From Apostichopus californicus (taxonomy: Eukaryota > Echinodermata > Holothuroidea > Aspidochirotida > Stichopodidae), in NCBI GenBank assembly GCA_020650975.1, contig JAIPMN010000624.1:1-21598 (forward strand): a stretch of 21,598 nucleotides of DNA, written 5' to 3'. The notes under the pieces were generated by a model. That model had not been told where the DNA came from. It saw only the letters and a program-made list of their open reading frames with translations, and did not search any database. The position numbers and the translations under genes are program-made. Within the stretch, counting starts at the first letter, position 1. The number at the start of each line of letters is the position of its first letter. Below, one piece after another: positions 1 to 9,150 of this stretch.

Positions 1-1266
1 CTTGTAGCTTTCAGATCTTCAAGCATTGTACATGTAGCTCTTAGATCTTCAAGCATTGTACATGTAGCTCTTAGATCTTCAATCATTGTACATGTAGCTT
101 TCAGATCTTTAATCATTGTACATGTAGCTCTTAGATCTTCAAGCATTGTACATGTAGCTTTCAGATCTTCAATCATTGTACATGTAGCTCTTAGATCTTC
201 AAGCATTGTACATGTAGCTTTCAGATCTTCAATCATTGTACATGTAGCTTTCAGATCTTCAAGCATTGTACATGTAGCTTTCAGATCTTCAATCATTGTA
301 CATGTAGCTCTTAGATCTTCAAGCATTGTACATGTAGCTTTCAGATCTTCAATCATTGTACATGTAGCTTTCAGATCTTCAAGCATTGTACATGTAGCTT
401 TCAGATCTTCAATCATTGTACATGTAGCTCTTAGATCTTCAAGCATTGTACATGTAGCTTTCAGATCTTCAATCATTGTACATGTAGCTTTCAGATCTTC
501 AATCATTGTACATGTAGCTTTCAGATCTTCAATCATTGTACATGTAGCTCTTAGATCTTCAATCATTGTACATGTAGCTCTTAGATCTTCAAGCATTGTA
601 CATGTAGCTTTCAGATCTTCAAGCATTGTACATGTAGCTTTCAGATCTTCAATCATTGTACATGTAGCTCTTAGATCTTCAAGCATTGTACATGTAGCTC
701 TCAGATCTTCAAGCATTGTACATGTAGCTTTCAGATCTTCAATCATTGTACATGTAGCTTTCAGATCTTCAATCATTGTACATGTAGCTCTTAGATCTTC
801 AATCATTGTNNNGTAGCTCTTAGATCTTCAAGCATTGTACATGTAGCTTTCAGATCTTCAAGCATTGTACATGTAGCTTTCAGATCTTCAATCATTGTAC
901 ATGTAGCTCTTAGATCTTCAATCATTGTACATGTAGCTCTTAGATCTTCAATCATTGTACATGTAGCTCTTAGATCTTCAAGCATTGTACATGTAGCTTT
1001 CAGATCTTCAAGCATTGTACATGTAGCTTTCAGATCTTTAATCATTGTACATGTAGCTCTTAGATCATCAAGCATTGTACATGTAGCTTTCAGATCTTCA
1101 AGCATTGTACATGTAGCTTTCAGATCTTCAATCATTGTACATGTAGCTCTTAGATCTTCAAGCATTGTACATGTAGCTTTCAGATCTTCAAGCATTGTAC
1201 ATGTAGCTTTCAGATCTTCAAGCATAGATCATCAAGCATTGTACATGTAGCTCTTAGATCTTCAAT
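1..1266. repeat. 30-bp minisatellite, about 42 units, open at the left window edge
   Basis: Units repeat every 30 bases and contain CATGTAGCT, then CTTTCAG or CTCTTAG, then ATCTTCAA(G/T)CATTGTA. Two variable sites (TTTCA versus CTTA, AAGC versus AATC) occur in all four combinations. The unit length is a multiple of three, so one minus-strand frame reads as a decapeptide repeat (MLEDLKATCT type) and one plus-strand frame (HVAFRSSSIV type) also stays open. The array starts inside a unit at base 1 and decays at 1225-1266. Three Ns at 810-812 stand where four bases are expected. Confidence 0.97.
810..812. other. assembly ambiguity (3 N) inside the 30-bp array
   Basis: Three Ns replace what should be the four bases ACAT of the unit, because the repeat register shifts by one base after this point. 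The true number of units here is therefore uncertain. Confidence 0.95.
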
Positions 1267-1512
1267 CCTCCTAGATTATAATTCCTAGATATGGATTGAT
1301 AGGCATAGTCAGGTGATATATTGCAACCAAGTAAAACAAAAATCTAACATATCGTCTCCAACTGAGCAACATTGAAACCTTCCAAAATTCTCTGAAATGT
1401 TTTTCCGGAATTACGGAATTGCCCGGGCCAAGCACATAATAATGAATCATTACCATGAACACATTGCCTCTTTGATTCTTGGGAAGAGAAGCAACCAAAT
1501 GGGAGAATACCT

Positions 1513-1993
1513 TACTGTCCTCGAGGGGAATTGACTGCAAATACAAAGTAATAATGACATACTGTCCCTGAGGGGAATTGACTGCAAATACAAAGTAATA
1601 ATGACATACTGTCCCTGAGGGGAATGGACTGCAAATACAAAGTAATAATGACCTACTGTCCTTAGGGGAATGGACTGCAAATACAAAGTAATAATGACAT
1701 ACTGTCCCTGAGGGGAATGGACTGCAAATACAAAGTAATAATGACCTACTGTCCCTGAGGGGAATGGACTGCAAATACAAAGTAATAATGACCTACTGTC
1801 CCTGAGGGGAATGGACTGCAAATACAAAGTAATAATGACATACTGTCCCTGAGGGGAATGGACTGCAAATACAAAGTAATAATGACATACTGTCCCGAGG
1901 GGAATGGACTGCAAATACAAAGTAATAATGACATACTGTTCCTGAGGGGAATGGACTGCAAATACAAAGTAATAATGACATACTGTCCCTGAG
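1513..1993. repeat. 47-bp minisatellite, 10 units
   Basis: Ten units carry TACTGTCCCTGAGGGGAATG followed by GACTGCAAATACAAAGTAAT and AATGACA. Some units are 1-2 bases shorter. The consensus contains no TTA, CTA or TCA, so all three minus-strand frames stay open. Because 47 is not a multiple of three, each long minus-strand open frame cycles through the same three peptides. These frames are by-products of composition, not genes. Confidence 0.96.
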
Positions 1994-2220
1994 TGGCAGA
2001 GCTCAACTACCACTATGTCAGAAGTCTTACAAATGAGTAGGAAATGGATTAAGAACATTATCTTCAACAGTTTCTTAAAATGCATAGCTGGTTGTTTTTC
2101 GACATCCTCTAATCTGTTTTAAATGTATGAATCTTTACACTTGTACCTTTCCATTGATGTATGGCACATTGTATGATTTTCTTATGGGAATCGGTAAAAT
2201 TCCTAAGCTCTCACATGGCT

Positions 2221-2252
2221 GCAGGTCACCCTGTGACATTGTGCGGAGTCGG
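2221..2252 (+). repeat. inverted repeat, left copy
   Basis: GCAGGTCACC, then TGTGACATTGTGCGGAGT, matches the reverse complement of 3248-3284 except for a few substitutions and a short indel. A looser relative (ACCGTAT, TGTGCGGAG on the minus strand) lies at 10597-10617. This may be the end of a small mobile element. Confidence 0.55.
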
Positions 2253-2274
2253 TTGAGCAAAACTTTCAATCAAG
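2225..2274 (+). CDS. weak candidate exon (50 nt), upstream part of the 13306-20193 gene
   Basis: An acceptor-like CATGGCTGCAG precedes 50 open bases, and AATCAAG|GTATTC follows as donor. Read with two bases from an earlier exon it gives SPCDIVRSRLSKTFNQ and ends in phase 1, which matches the phase needed by the candidate exon at 2359. The intron between them would be 84 nt. Against it: the first 28 bases are nearly repeated, inverted, at 3248-3284, so this may be part of a mobile element with chance splice signals. No protein family recognised. Confidence 0.17.
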
Positions 2275-2358
2275 GTATTCACTTCATCACTACCACGATA
2301 CCAATATGACACTATGTCATACTGTTAATATCAAAATAAGTTTCTTTATATGTCCCAG

Positions 2359-2408
2359 TCATCAAACCGACGAATTGGCAGTATAGTCTACACAGAGGCC
2401 CTCTAAAG
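2359..2408 (+). CDS. weak candidate exon (50 nt)
   Basis: A pyrimidine-rich acceptor (TTTCTTTATATGTCCCAG) leads into 50 bases open in only one frame, reading IKPTNWQYSLHRGPLK, and ending CTAAAG|GTAAAG. It enters in phase 1 and leaves in phase 0. That would allow splicing to the 7-nt candidate at 4438 and then to exon A at 13306. The only support is splice signals, an open frame and phase compatibility; a chance match is quite possible over this length. Confidence 0.22.
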
Positions 2409-3247
2409 GTAAAGTTTTCCTAATTTTGGTATATGCCTAAACTCATTAGCCATAATTGCCTTGTTATTCTAATGTTCATACTCAATTGTTTATCTTCAGC
2501 GGTGATTTACCCCATGATAAGTTGCAGAATAAAACATCATGTTACAAAAGAGAGTTGTACACTGCTACACAAGGCCGTGCGTGACTTAGTTCTCTAGAGC
2601 AGAACCAACAACACAACACTACGCATGGAGCTAAGTTTAATAATATCTATTGTAGGCATGTATATATTGTACTGAGACGGTAAAAGTTTTCACATTTTTT
2701 AACTTTTGAAACTTGTATATGGAGTATGGAATCTATCTGGCTCTTTTTTTTACCATGTTGTTCCCTTAGCTTGTGTATTTGCTTTTGTGGAGTTGTAACT
2801 TTCTGAAAGCCTTACATTATGGCAGTGAGACTGAGACATACCCAAAGCTTAATATTTCATGGATTCTAACTATTGCATCCACTGATAGAAACTAACTGCA
2901 AACACGATTAATTGCAACAACAAATGAAGAAATACCAGAGATTTCAACATATTTCACAAGGTAGGCATTTCAATTGCGGCAAGACCTCGATACCGTACCA
3001 CACAGTATGTATACTGGCCTATAATAGCATCCAATCTTACGAAATATGACCAGATGTTAAGGCAGTTCTTTAACCATAATTTACTTTTAATCAAAAATTG
3101 CTACCTAACATGAATTAACCAATGTGTGAACAATTCTTACAACCATTTCTTTCTGTAGCTGCATGTTTATTGGAAGAGTGAAGTTAATAAAAGGTTCACA
3201 TTCTTATGTGGAAAGTCCATTGTTATTGTTTGGTGTTCGCTGTACAC

Positions 3248-3284
3248 TCCGCACAATGACGTCATACGGTGACCTGCACATTCA
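3248..3284 (-). repeat. inverted repeat, right copy, with a CRE-like palindrome
   Basis: The reverse complement carries TGCAGGTCACCGTATGACG and TCATTGTGCGGAGT, pairing with 2221-2252. The extra bases create TGACGTCA at 3257-3264, an exact CREB/ATF consensus. Whether it is used cannot be told from the sequence. Confidence 0.55.
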
Positions 3285-3412
3285 TTAGCTTTTATGCATC
3301 ACATTTGTGGTCAGTGAGAATCTCTTAAATTTCTCTAAATAATTATATCTTTCGACTTAACTAAGCCACAGTATTGTTTGTGTACTAAACTACTTTAGTA
3401 TGAGCCAAAAAA

Positions 3413-3525
3413 GGAAGTTTCTTTCCCTTCCAGCTATGCATGTTAAAGGAAGTTTCTTTCCCCTCCAGCTATGCATTTTAAAGGAAGTTTCTTTCCCCTC
3501 CAGCTATGCATTTTAAAGGAGTTTC
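3413..3525. repeat. 35-bp tandem repeat, 3 units
   Basis: Units begin GGAAGTTTCTTTCCCCTCC and continue AGCTATGCATTTTAAA. The word CTTTCCC starts at 3421, 3456 and 3491, an exact 35-base period. The third unit decays into GGAGTTTCCTTTTAAGGG. Confidence 0.93.
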
Positions 3526-3636
3526 CTTTTAAGGGCCTGCAGAGATAAAACCTACACCACACCAATATGTTGTTTTCCAAGGAAATACAAAGTTCTCTTT
3601 TAGAATGTTGTCTTACTGCCAGCACACTGTACTCGA

Positions 3637-3816
3637 TGTATTCCGTTATTTACTTTACAGTGCATGGGTCTGTGTATTCCGTTATTTACTTTACAGTGCA
3701 TGGGTCCATGTATTCCGTTATTTACTTTACAGTGCATGGGTCTGTGTATTCCGTTATTTACTTTACAGTGCATGGGTCTGTGTATTCCGTTATTTACTTT
3801 ACAGTGCATGGGTCTA
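3637..3816. repeat. 36-bp minisatellite, 5 units
   Basis: TGTATTCC starts at 3637, 3673, 3709, 3745 and 3781. Each unit runs TGTATTCCGTTATTTACTTT, then ACAGTGCATGGGTCTG. The unit contains no TAA, TAG or TGA, so all three + frames read through it, as 12-residue repeats. Each unit also contains TTATTTACTTTACAG, which looks like a splice acceptor. I regard the overlapping open frames as by-products. Confidence 0.96.
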
Positions 3817-3885
3817 TGCTTTTCCTGTTCATGTTGGTACTTAAAACGTTTTATCTGCTACTTTGTTCCCTATCTTTTGCTGCCA

Positions 3886-3939
3886 GGAGAGAATGGCAAT
3901 GGCCGGGTTGTCCCTGTCAGAAAACTGATTTGATTGCCA
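3886..3939 (+). CDS. very weak candidate exon (54 nt)
   Basis: TCTTTTGCTGCCAG precedes 54 bases ending GATTGCCAG|GTGCAAAT. Read in phase 2-2 they give REWQWPGCPCQKTDLIA. The composition is odd, and the phases do not join to the other upstream candidates. It is listed only because both splice signals are good. Confidence 0.1.
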
Positions 3940-4437
3940 GGTGCAAATATAGATCAGTTGAAAATCTTGGGCTATTTTATCCATGACAAATGCTGGCATT
4001 GATTGCATAAGATAAAGTTGTCCATTGGAATATATCCCACTCCGTAGTGATATATTTCATAAACTAAAACCACCTTTGGCGTCACGGATGCAGGATAAAA
4101 TTTCCACTACAGCTGCAAACTTTATGTCTTGCCTTTGTTTACTTTGACGAGCGGTACTGTGTAGGTCACAACAAATTTGTAAAGTCGCTTGGCACATCAG
4201 CCAATAACATTTTGCTGTTAGCAAGAGATGTTATCTGCAGAATGGGATAGAGTTGTAGTGAGTCTGGAGACTGGCCACAAAAAAGGAGCTGCCATTTATG
4301 GATTTTGCTTCTGTCTCTCTTTTGTAGGAACACCTAAATTAAGAGTTCAGAAGAGTTTCATTTCTCTGTCTTTATTTTCTGTGTCAATTCTTGTGATGTC
4401 ACAGTATTGATGGTTTACGTTTAGTTCTATTTTGCAG

Positions 4438-4444
4438 TTTCAAG
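4438..4444 (+). CDS. possible 7-nt microexon
   Basis: TTTCAAG is framed by TTCTATTTTGCAG on the left and GTAAGT on the right, both near-consensus splice sites. If the preceding exon ends in phase 0, it adds Phe-Gln and one G, leaving phase 1. Exon A at 13306 needs exactly that phase, and the join would encode F-Q-G-P-N. The intron to exon A would be about 8.9 kb. Without transcript data the match may be chance. Confidence 0.2.
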
Positions 4445-4556
4445 GTAAGTTGTATTTACAAACTATGTGTGATAGAAAGGATGACCTAGGTAAAATGAAG
4501 AGACGGTTCCATTTTGTATTAATTTTATTGTGGAAGTCATTGGTAGTTATGGTTTT

Positions 4557-5447
4557 CCATCTCTAATGGGTGACATTATATTGTGTGTCATCTTAATGGG
4601 TGACATTATCTTGTGTGACATCTACTTACATATCTACAGTAGTGTTAAAGGTTATCCATCTCTAATGGGTGACATTATATTGTGTGTCACCTACTTACAT
4701 ATCTATAGTAGTGTTAAAGGTTATCCATCTCTAATGGGTGACAGTATCTTGTGTGTCATCTACTTACATATCTACAGTAGTGTTAAAGGTTATCCATCTC
4801 TAATGGGTGACATTATATTGTGTGTCATCTACTTACATATCTACAGTAGTGTTAAAGGTTATCCATCTCTAATGGGTGACAGTATCTTGTGTGTCATCTA
4901 CTTACATATCTACAGTAGTGTTAAAGGTTATCCATCTCTAATGGGTGACAGTATCTTGTGTGTCATCTACTTACATATCTACAGTAGTGTTAAAGGTTAT
5001 CCATCTCTAATGGGTGACAGTATCTTGTGTGACATCTACTTACATATCTACAGTAGTGTTAAAGGTTATCCATCTCTAATGGGTGACAGTATCTTGTGTG
5101 TCATCTACTTACATATCTATAGTAGTGTTAAAGGTTATCCATCTCTAATGGGTGACAGTATCTTGTGTGTCATCTACTTACATATCTACAGTAGTGTTAA
5201 AGGTTATCCATCTCTAATGGGTGACATTATATTGTGTGTCACCTACTTACATATCTATAGTAGTGTTAAAGTTTATCCATCTCTAATGGGTGGCAGTATC
5301 TTGTGTGTCACCTACTTACATATCTATAGTAGTGTTAAAGGTTATCCATCTCTAATGGGTGACAGTATCTTGTGTGTCATCTACTTACATATCTACAGTA
5401 GTGTTAAAGGTTATCCATCTCTAATGGGTGACATTATCTTGTGTGTC
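4557..5447 (+). repeat. 69-bp minisatellite, 12 full units plus partial ends
   Basis: The word ATGGG recurs every 69 bases from 4596 to 5424, after one 30-base truncated unit starting at 4566. The unit length is divisible by three, so one + frame stays open from 4530 to 5498 with a 23-residue repeat (SLMGDSILCVIYLHIYSSV, then KGYP). Between units the changes are mostly amino-acid-changing (D-S/D-I, V-I/V-T/D-I, G/V) with only one clear synonymous site (TAC/TAT). That does not look like a protein under constraint. The frame opens at GTG; the first ATG lies inside the repeat at 4566. Confidence 0.96.
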
Positions 5448-6629
5448 CAGATAATACAAATAGTATTAAATGCCATCCATCAAATTCTATATTCATAGCT
5501 TTGTTTTAAAATCTTTTTAAGTCCTAAATTGCTTCAAAGTTTTGACCTTGGTTCATTTGACTCTTAATCCTGTAGTATGTACCTTATCAGTGCAATTTTT
5601 CAATGGTTGTCCAGTTGTCTAAGACAACCAAATTTCTGTTTAACGAACCTAAATCAACTTTGAAGGTATTATTATTAAAGTGATGTCACCTTCCATCATG
5701 TTGGAGATACTAAAATAAAGCAAAAGAAGTGGTAGGCATATGACCCACACCATGAATGGGTGTTTAAATGGCCCAAAACTATTTTTCTCTTCACTAAAAA
5801 GCCTGCACATCTATACTACAATGTACATAGTAGTGATTCATTGTTTTTGCTACATTCCTTTGGACAACAAAATTTGCTGCTTGCAAATGTAACACTTAAG
5901 ACACCTGGTATTCCCAAAGACAACCAGGAACTAGGAACAATATTGTCCTAATCACTCTGAGAGGCATTAGAAATCATGAAAATAGCTGTGACTCCCAGCA
6001 AAATCCTTCAAAGATTGACCATTTTAAAAGTCTTTTCATAATTCTAGTTTCATTATGCACATTGATGATGTAAAGGGAGTGACTGCCTAATTTTCTGTTT
6101 TGTTATTCCCTGTTTTTACAACCTTCATTTCAAGGACACTGAAGACAGGTTTGTGGCCTAAAGGCAATTTGTTTGAAAAGAGGAATATCACATTATGCAA
6201 ATATATATGTTGGCTTGTACTGTAATTAGGGGATTAACTTATTAAGGGCTAAAATAAGACATTTTGATGAGCACACCACTCCATGTCATAGTTTGCACAT
6301 TTTTAGTGAGTTTCCGAGAATTATCAAAACTTCAAATGTGTATATCTTGGAAAAGAACAGAGATTTGCGAAAACTTTCAACATATTTTGAATGTGGTTAT
6401 CACACACAACAAATGTACTGAATGTGGGACAAATTATTTGGGTGTCCATAGAACTTTACAGGTATTACATGCCTGAATAGTGTGCTTATATTGCAACAAT
6501 ATCTCGGCACTAAATGCAATGAGAAGAAACTGTGTTGGGCAAGTTTGCTGCATTATTCCACCCAAAGACATTAAAACATTGACTCATGCTATATATGCAA
6601 ATATCAACTGAAGTTTGGTATGCAGAATA
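5448..6629. other. spacer holding one dispersed element
   Basis: The only structure seen is the dispersed element at 5604-5928. The short open frame at 6264-6476 lies in AT-rich sequence with no recognisable motif. Confidence 0.5.
5604..5928. mobile_element. dispersed non-autonomous element, copy 1
   Basis: The segment starts with TGGTTGTCCAG and ends GACAACCAGGA, so the ends are inverted (GGTTGTC / GACAACC). At the left end, TGGTTGTC at 5604-5611 and GACAACCA at 5623-5630 also form an 8-bp hairpin. Internal words (GGAGATACT, CCTGCACATCT, ATGTACAT) recur in the same order at 16978-17052. It carries no transposase. I infer a MITE-like repeat family; no target-site duplication was identified. 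Confidence 0.5.
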
Positions 6630-6806
6630 ATTAATGTGTCTGTAGAATACAAAACAGCTGAATTGATCAACAACTTAGTATTCCTATCATTAATGTCTCT
6701 GTAGAATATATAACAGCTGAATTGATCAACAACTGAGTGTTCCTATCATTAATGTCTCTGTAGAAAATAAAACAGCTGAAATGATCAACAACTGAGTATT
6801 TCTATC
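6630..6806. repeat. 59-bp tandem repeat, 3 units
   Basis: Three consecutive units begin ATTAATGTCTCTGTAGAA and continue ACAGCTGAATTGATCAACAA, with a 59-base period and a few substitutions each. No coding potential is seen. Confidence 0.94.
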
Positions 6807-7695
6807 AATATTTCCCCAACAAGTTGGCTTTTCTTCAATTTCTGTATTTATTACACTCTGTGTATTATCCTTTTGATTCAAATCAAATTGGTACAGTTTA
6901 CATATTTACTCTCCATCTCTCTGGAATGAGAGAGGTTTTCACCTTTACAGGGATAGCAAACTGACTACAACCATTATAATGATGACAGGATGTACATTAC
7001 ATACAAGAATTAATGAAATGTTTAATTTTGATTGAAGCAACGCAAAAGTTGTATGGCTGTGCATGTAGGAATCTTATCTCTAACAACAGGGCTTTGTTTA
7101 GAAATATTTATAAACTTGAAGAAGAAATTAGTTTCAATGACAAGCTAAGAGGCCTTAGAGACCATTATTTCAGTGTTTTCTAAGCTAAGCCTTATATGAT
7201 TAAAAGAGTAGGTGTGTCATATGGTAAGGCAAACAGATCTCAAAACCTGCAAAAATAAATGCGTACATGTTATTACCAGGAGTATGTACACTATGTTTTG
7301 GCAAAGTCACACTAGTCATGGAAATCACAACTATTTCATGAAATTACTACAGTGTTCTTCTAACTAAGACACTTATGTAGCACCAACTTGATTCAGAAAA
7401 TCCAATGTGCTTCTCTACTCAGATTGCTCAATCCACTATTTTATAGACATATGTTTAACTGATGCAAAGGAGAAGGTTGTTTGAGCTATGCTATTCAACC
7501 AAGCTGGGAAATGGTGATGGCCAAACTCATCTTCCTTTTGCCAATATTTCCAGTCTCTCTCTCTCTTCCCTTGGGGCATCACTAATACATGCCCCACACT
7601 CAGAATCAGTTTCCACACCCTCCTCAATACTTGTGAGGCTTCTACAAACATTGACATCTGTACGGCGTATTAAGACTAATTCTGAAAGCAATTAG
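6807..7695. other. gene-poor spacer
   Basis: Two overlapping open frames of 73-77 codons on opposite strands (7436-7695) are the only notable content. Neither has a recognisable motif, and a short CT run lies inside both. I see nothing else. Confidence 0.45.
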
Positions 7696-7834
7696 GAGGC
7701 CAAAGAACTTGGCCAATGGGAAACTGGATGCACAAGGATTCTTTAGCCATTTGTTGCAGGATTGTCCGAAAGTAGCAGATGAAAGTGTGGTTGGAATGTT
7801 CATGACTGGCTTCCACAGGTTGAGAGCTTTGGAG
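7696..7834 (+). CDS. isolated coding-looking block, possible exon
   Basis: After an AATTAG the sequence reads openly as RPKNLANGKLDAQGFFSHLL and continues QDCPKVADESVVGMFMTGFH, then RLRALE, ending TTGGAG|GTAACA, a good donor in phase 0. The residue mix (regular hydrophobic spacing, charged residues, few rare ones) is more protein-like than the surrounding DNA. The acceptor is weak because it lacks a pyrimidine tract, and the frame upstream is open only to about 7653. It could be an exon of the same gene as 13306-20193, a separate gene, or an old transposon or pseudogene fragment. I do not recognise the family. The opposite strand is also open here, which lowers confidence. Confidence 0.28.
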
Positions 7835-8439
7835 GTAACAAATTTACGCCGCTAATCTGTAAGGTATAGCCATGAAATAGCGCAATGGGCAAACTATAAG
7901 TTGACATTGCAATGTGTATATACAGAGTGAATATTGGAAGGAAAAATAAATCAAATTATGGAAGTTAGTCTTCAAATACTCAAAAAATTCAAATTAGAAT
8001 ATTTTTATTATTTGTCTGAAAGAAAATATGTTATTAAAAATCTCAATGAGATCTATAGAAAAAGCAAGGATTTTGAAAGATATGCTTTTTGGAAAAATTT
8101 TATAGGAAGCAAATGGATAAGGTATTGGACATTCAGAATACTTGTTGTATTATGATAGTTGGTCATTGGTCATTTTTTTTCCATTTTTTTTCAGGTCTAT
8201 TCTTTGAATGTTAGGTTAATAACTACATTGCACTTTACAAAGCTGATCCACGTTCACCTAAGTAGTTGTGCAAGCATAGTGAACTAGTTTTGGCTAATAG
8301 TACATTAATAAGAGTAATATTGCTCTCAAAATTCTCATACTTTTTAAAGAAAAATTACTTTTCAAAATTTTCATATACATTTCATTCATCCTCTTCATTC
8401 TCCCCCTACCCCCTTCCATTCTCTCCTTTGTTTTGGGCA
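7835..8439. other. AT-rich spacer
   Basis: Contains an AT-rich open frame (7934-8155) that starts at TTG and has a Lys/Tyr/Ile-heavy composition, poly-T runs at 8172-8190, and a pyrimidine-rich patch near 8390-8430. I see no supported gene. Confidence 0.5.
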
Positions 8440-8770
8440 ATTAAAATTGCATCCTTCTTGAAATCCTGGCTATGCATTTGAGGATCTGCTGAGAAAAATA
8501 ATGTTCATCTGTATTGGATGAGCAAACTTTGATGGTAGTAATTGAAATGTTGGCTATTATTTAAGGCTCTGCTGAAATCATTAATGTCTTGTAAGGTTGG
8601 ATGAGTGACTTTTGATGGTTTTAAATTCATGTTCACCATGAATTTAAGGTTTTGGTGAAATATTTAATGTTTATTAATGTTGCAAGAACAACTTTGATGA
8701 CAGCAACTAAACTGTTACATTACTTTCCTGATATGATTAATGTTGACTTATGTGGAATGAACATATGATA
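8440..8770. repeat. decayed tandem repeat, period about 83-84 bp
   Basis: Related blocks GGATGAGCAAACTTTGATGG (8516), GGATGAGTGACTTTTGATGG (about 8598) and GCAAGAACAACTTTGATGAC (about 8681) are evenly spaced, each followed by AACT/AAAT and a TGTT word, with ATTAATGTT-like sequence between them. At least three units are visible, much more diverged than in the other arrays. Confidence 0.7.
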
Positions 8771-9150
8771 TTACATCAAAGCTGTTGCTTACAAGGAGAT
8801 GGTGAAACAGGAGGACAGGATTAATGTCATCAGCTCTGACAGTGTATATGAGCCATCGTAGATAAAACATTTCTAGCCACATGTCATGAAGACAGATGGA
8901 AATAAGAGCTAAAGGGAGTAAGTTGGCCTGACGCATTTAGTCTTTGGAGAGATATGATGAAAGCAGTCATCTTGATATGGATGGTATCAAGTCTGTTTAT
9001 TGTAAATAAATCACGAGCTGCTGTTTTCAAATACCTCTAAACGGCCGGCCATAGAGTGAGGCCAGAATTGGGATTTGGAGTAAGTTTTCTCATAATGAAT
9101 TGATACAACTTTTGAAGTATCATGGCTCATGATGCATAATTTGACAGTTG
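8771..9150. other. spacer, nothing recognised
   Basis: AT-rich, with one rare GGCCGGCC octamer at about 9043. No gene or repeat is supported. Confidence 0.5.

Larger units (their letters stand above)
1994..3412. other. mostly unique stretch with weak exon candidates and an inverted repeat pair
   Basis: No long open frame or RNA gene is visible. It holds two weak + strand exon candidates (2225-2274, 2359-2408) and an approximately 30-base word at 2221-2252 that recurs inverted at 3248-3284. The rest is AT-rich, intron-like sequence. Confidence 0.6.
3817..4556. other. gene-poor spacer
   Basis: Apart from the candidates at 3886-3939 and 4438-4444, nothing here is recognisable. The open frame at 4228-4410 crosses an acceptor-like TTTTGTAG but has no donor, and it has no family resemblance that I can see. 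Confidence 0.5.

Noticed and set aside
1..1266. CRISPR array
   Set aside because: The 30-base units are contiguous with no unique spacers, and the window is animal-like.
1271..2085. Overlapping minus-strand frames of 169 and 211 residues
   Set aside because: All three minus frames are open because the 47-bp unit lacks stops; the unique flanking parts have no recognisable motif.
3567..3986. Overlapping + and - frames across the 36-bp array
   Set aside because: The unit is stop-free in all + frames; no start context or family resemblance.
4530..5498. 322-residue repeat protein
   Set aside because: Starts at GTG, consists of a 69-bp minisatellite, and unit differences are mostly amino-acid-changing.
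6264..6476. Open frame with Cys pairs (K-C-T-E-C-G) resembling a zinc-binding motif
   Set aside because: Only one Cys pair, AT-rich surroundings, start at a TTG/ATG in intron-like DNA, and no second half of a finger.
7934..8155. AT-rich open frame of 73 codons
   Set aside because: TTG start, Lys/Ile/Tyr bias expected from AT-rich DNA, no motif.
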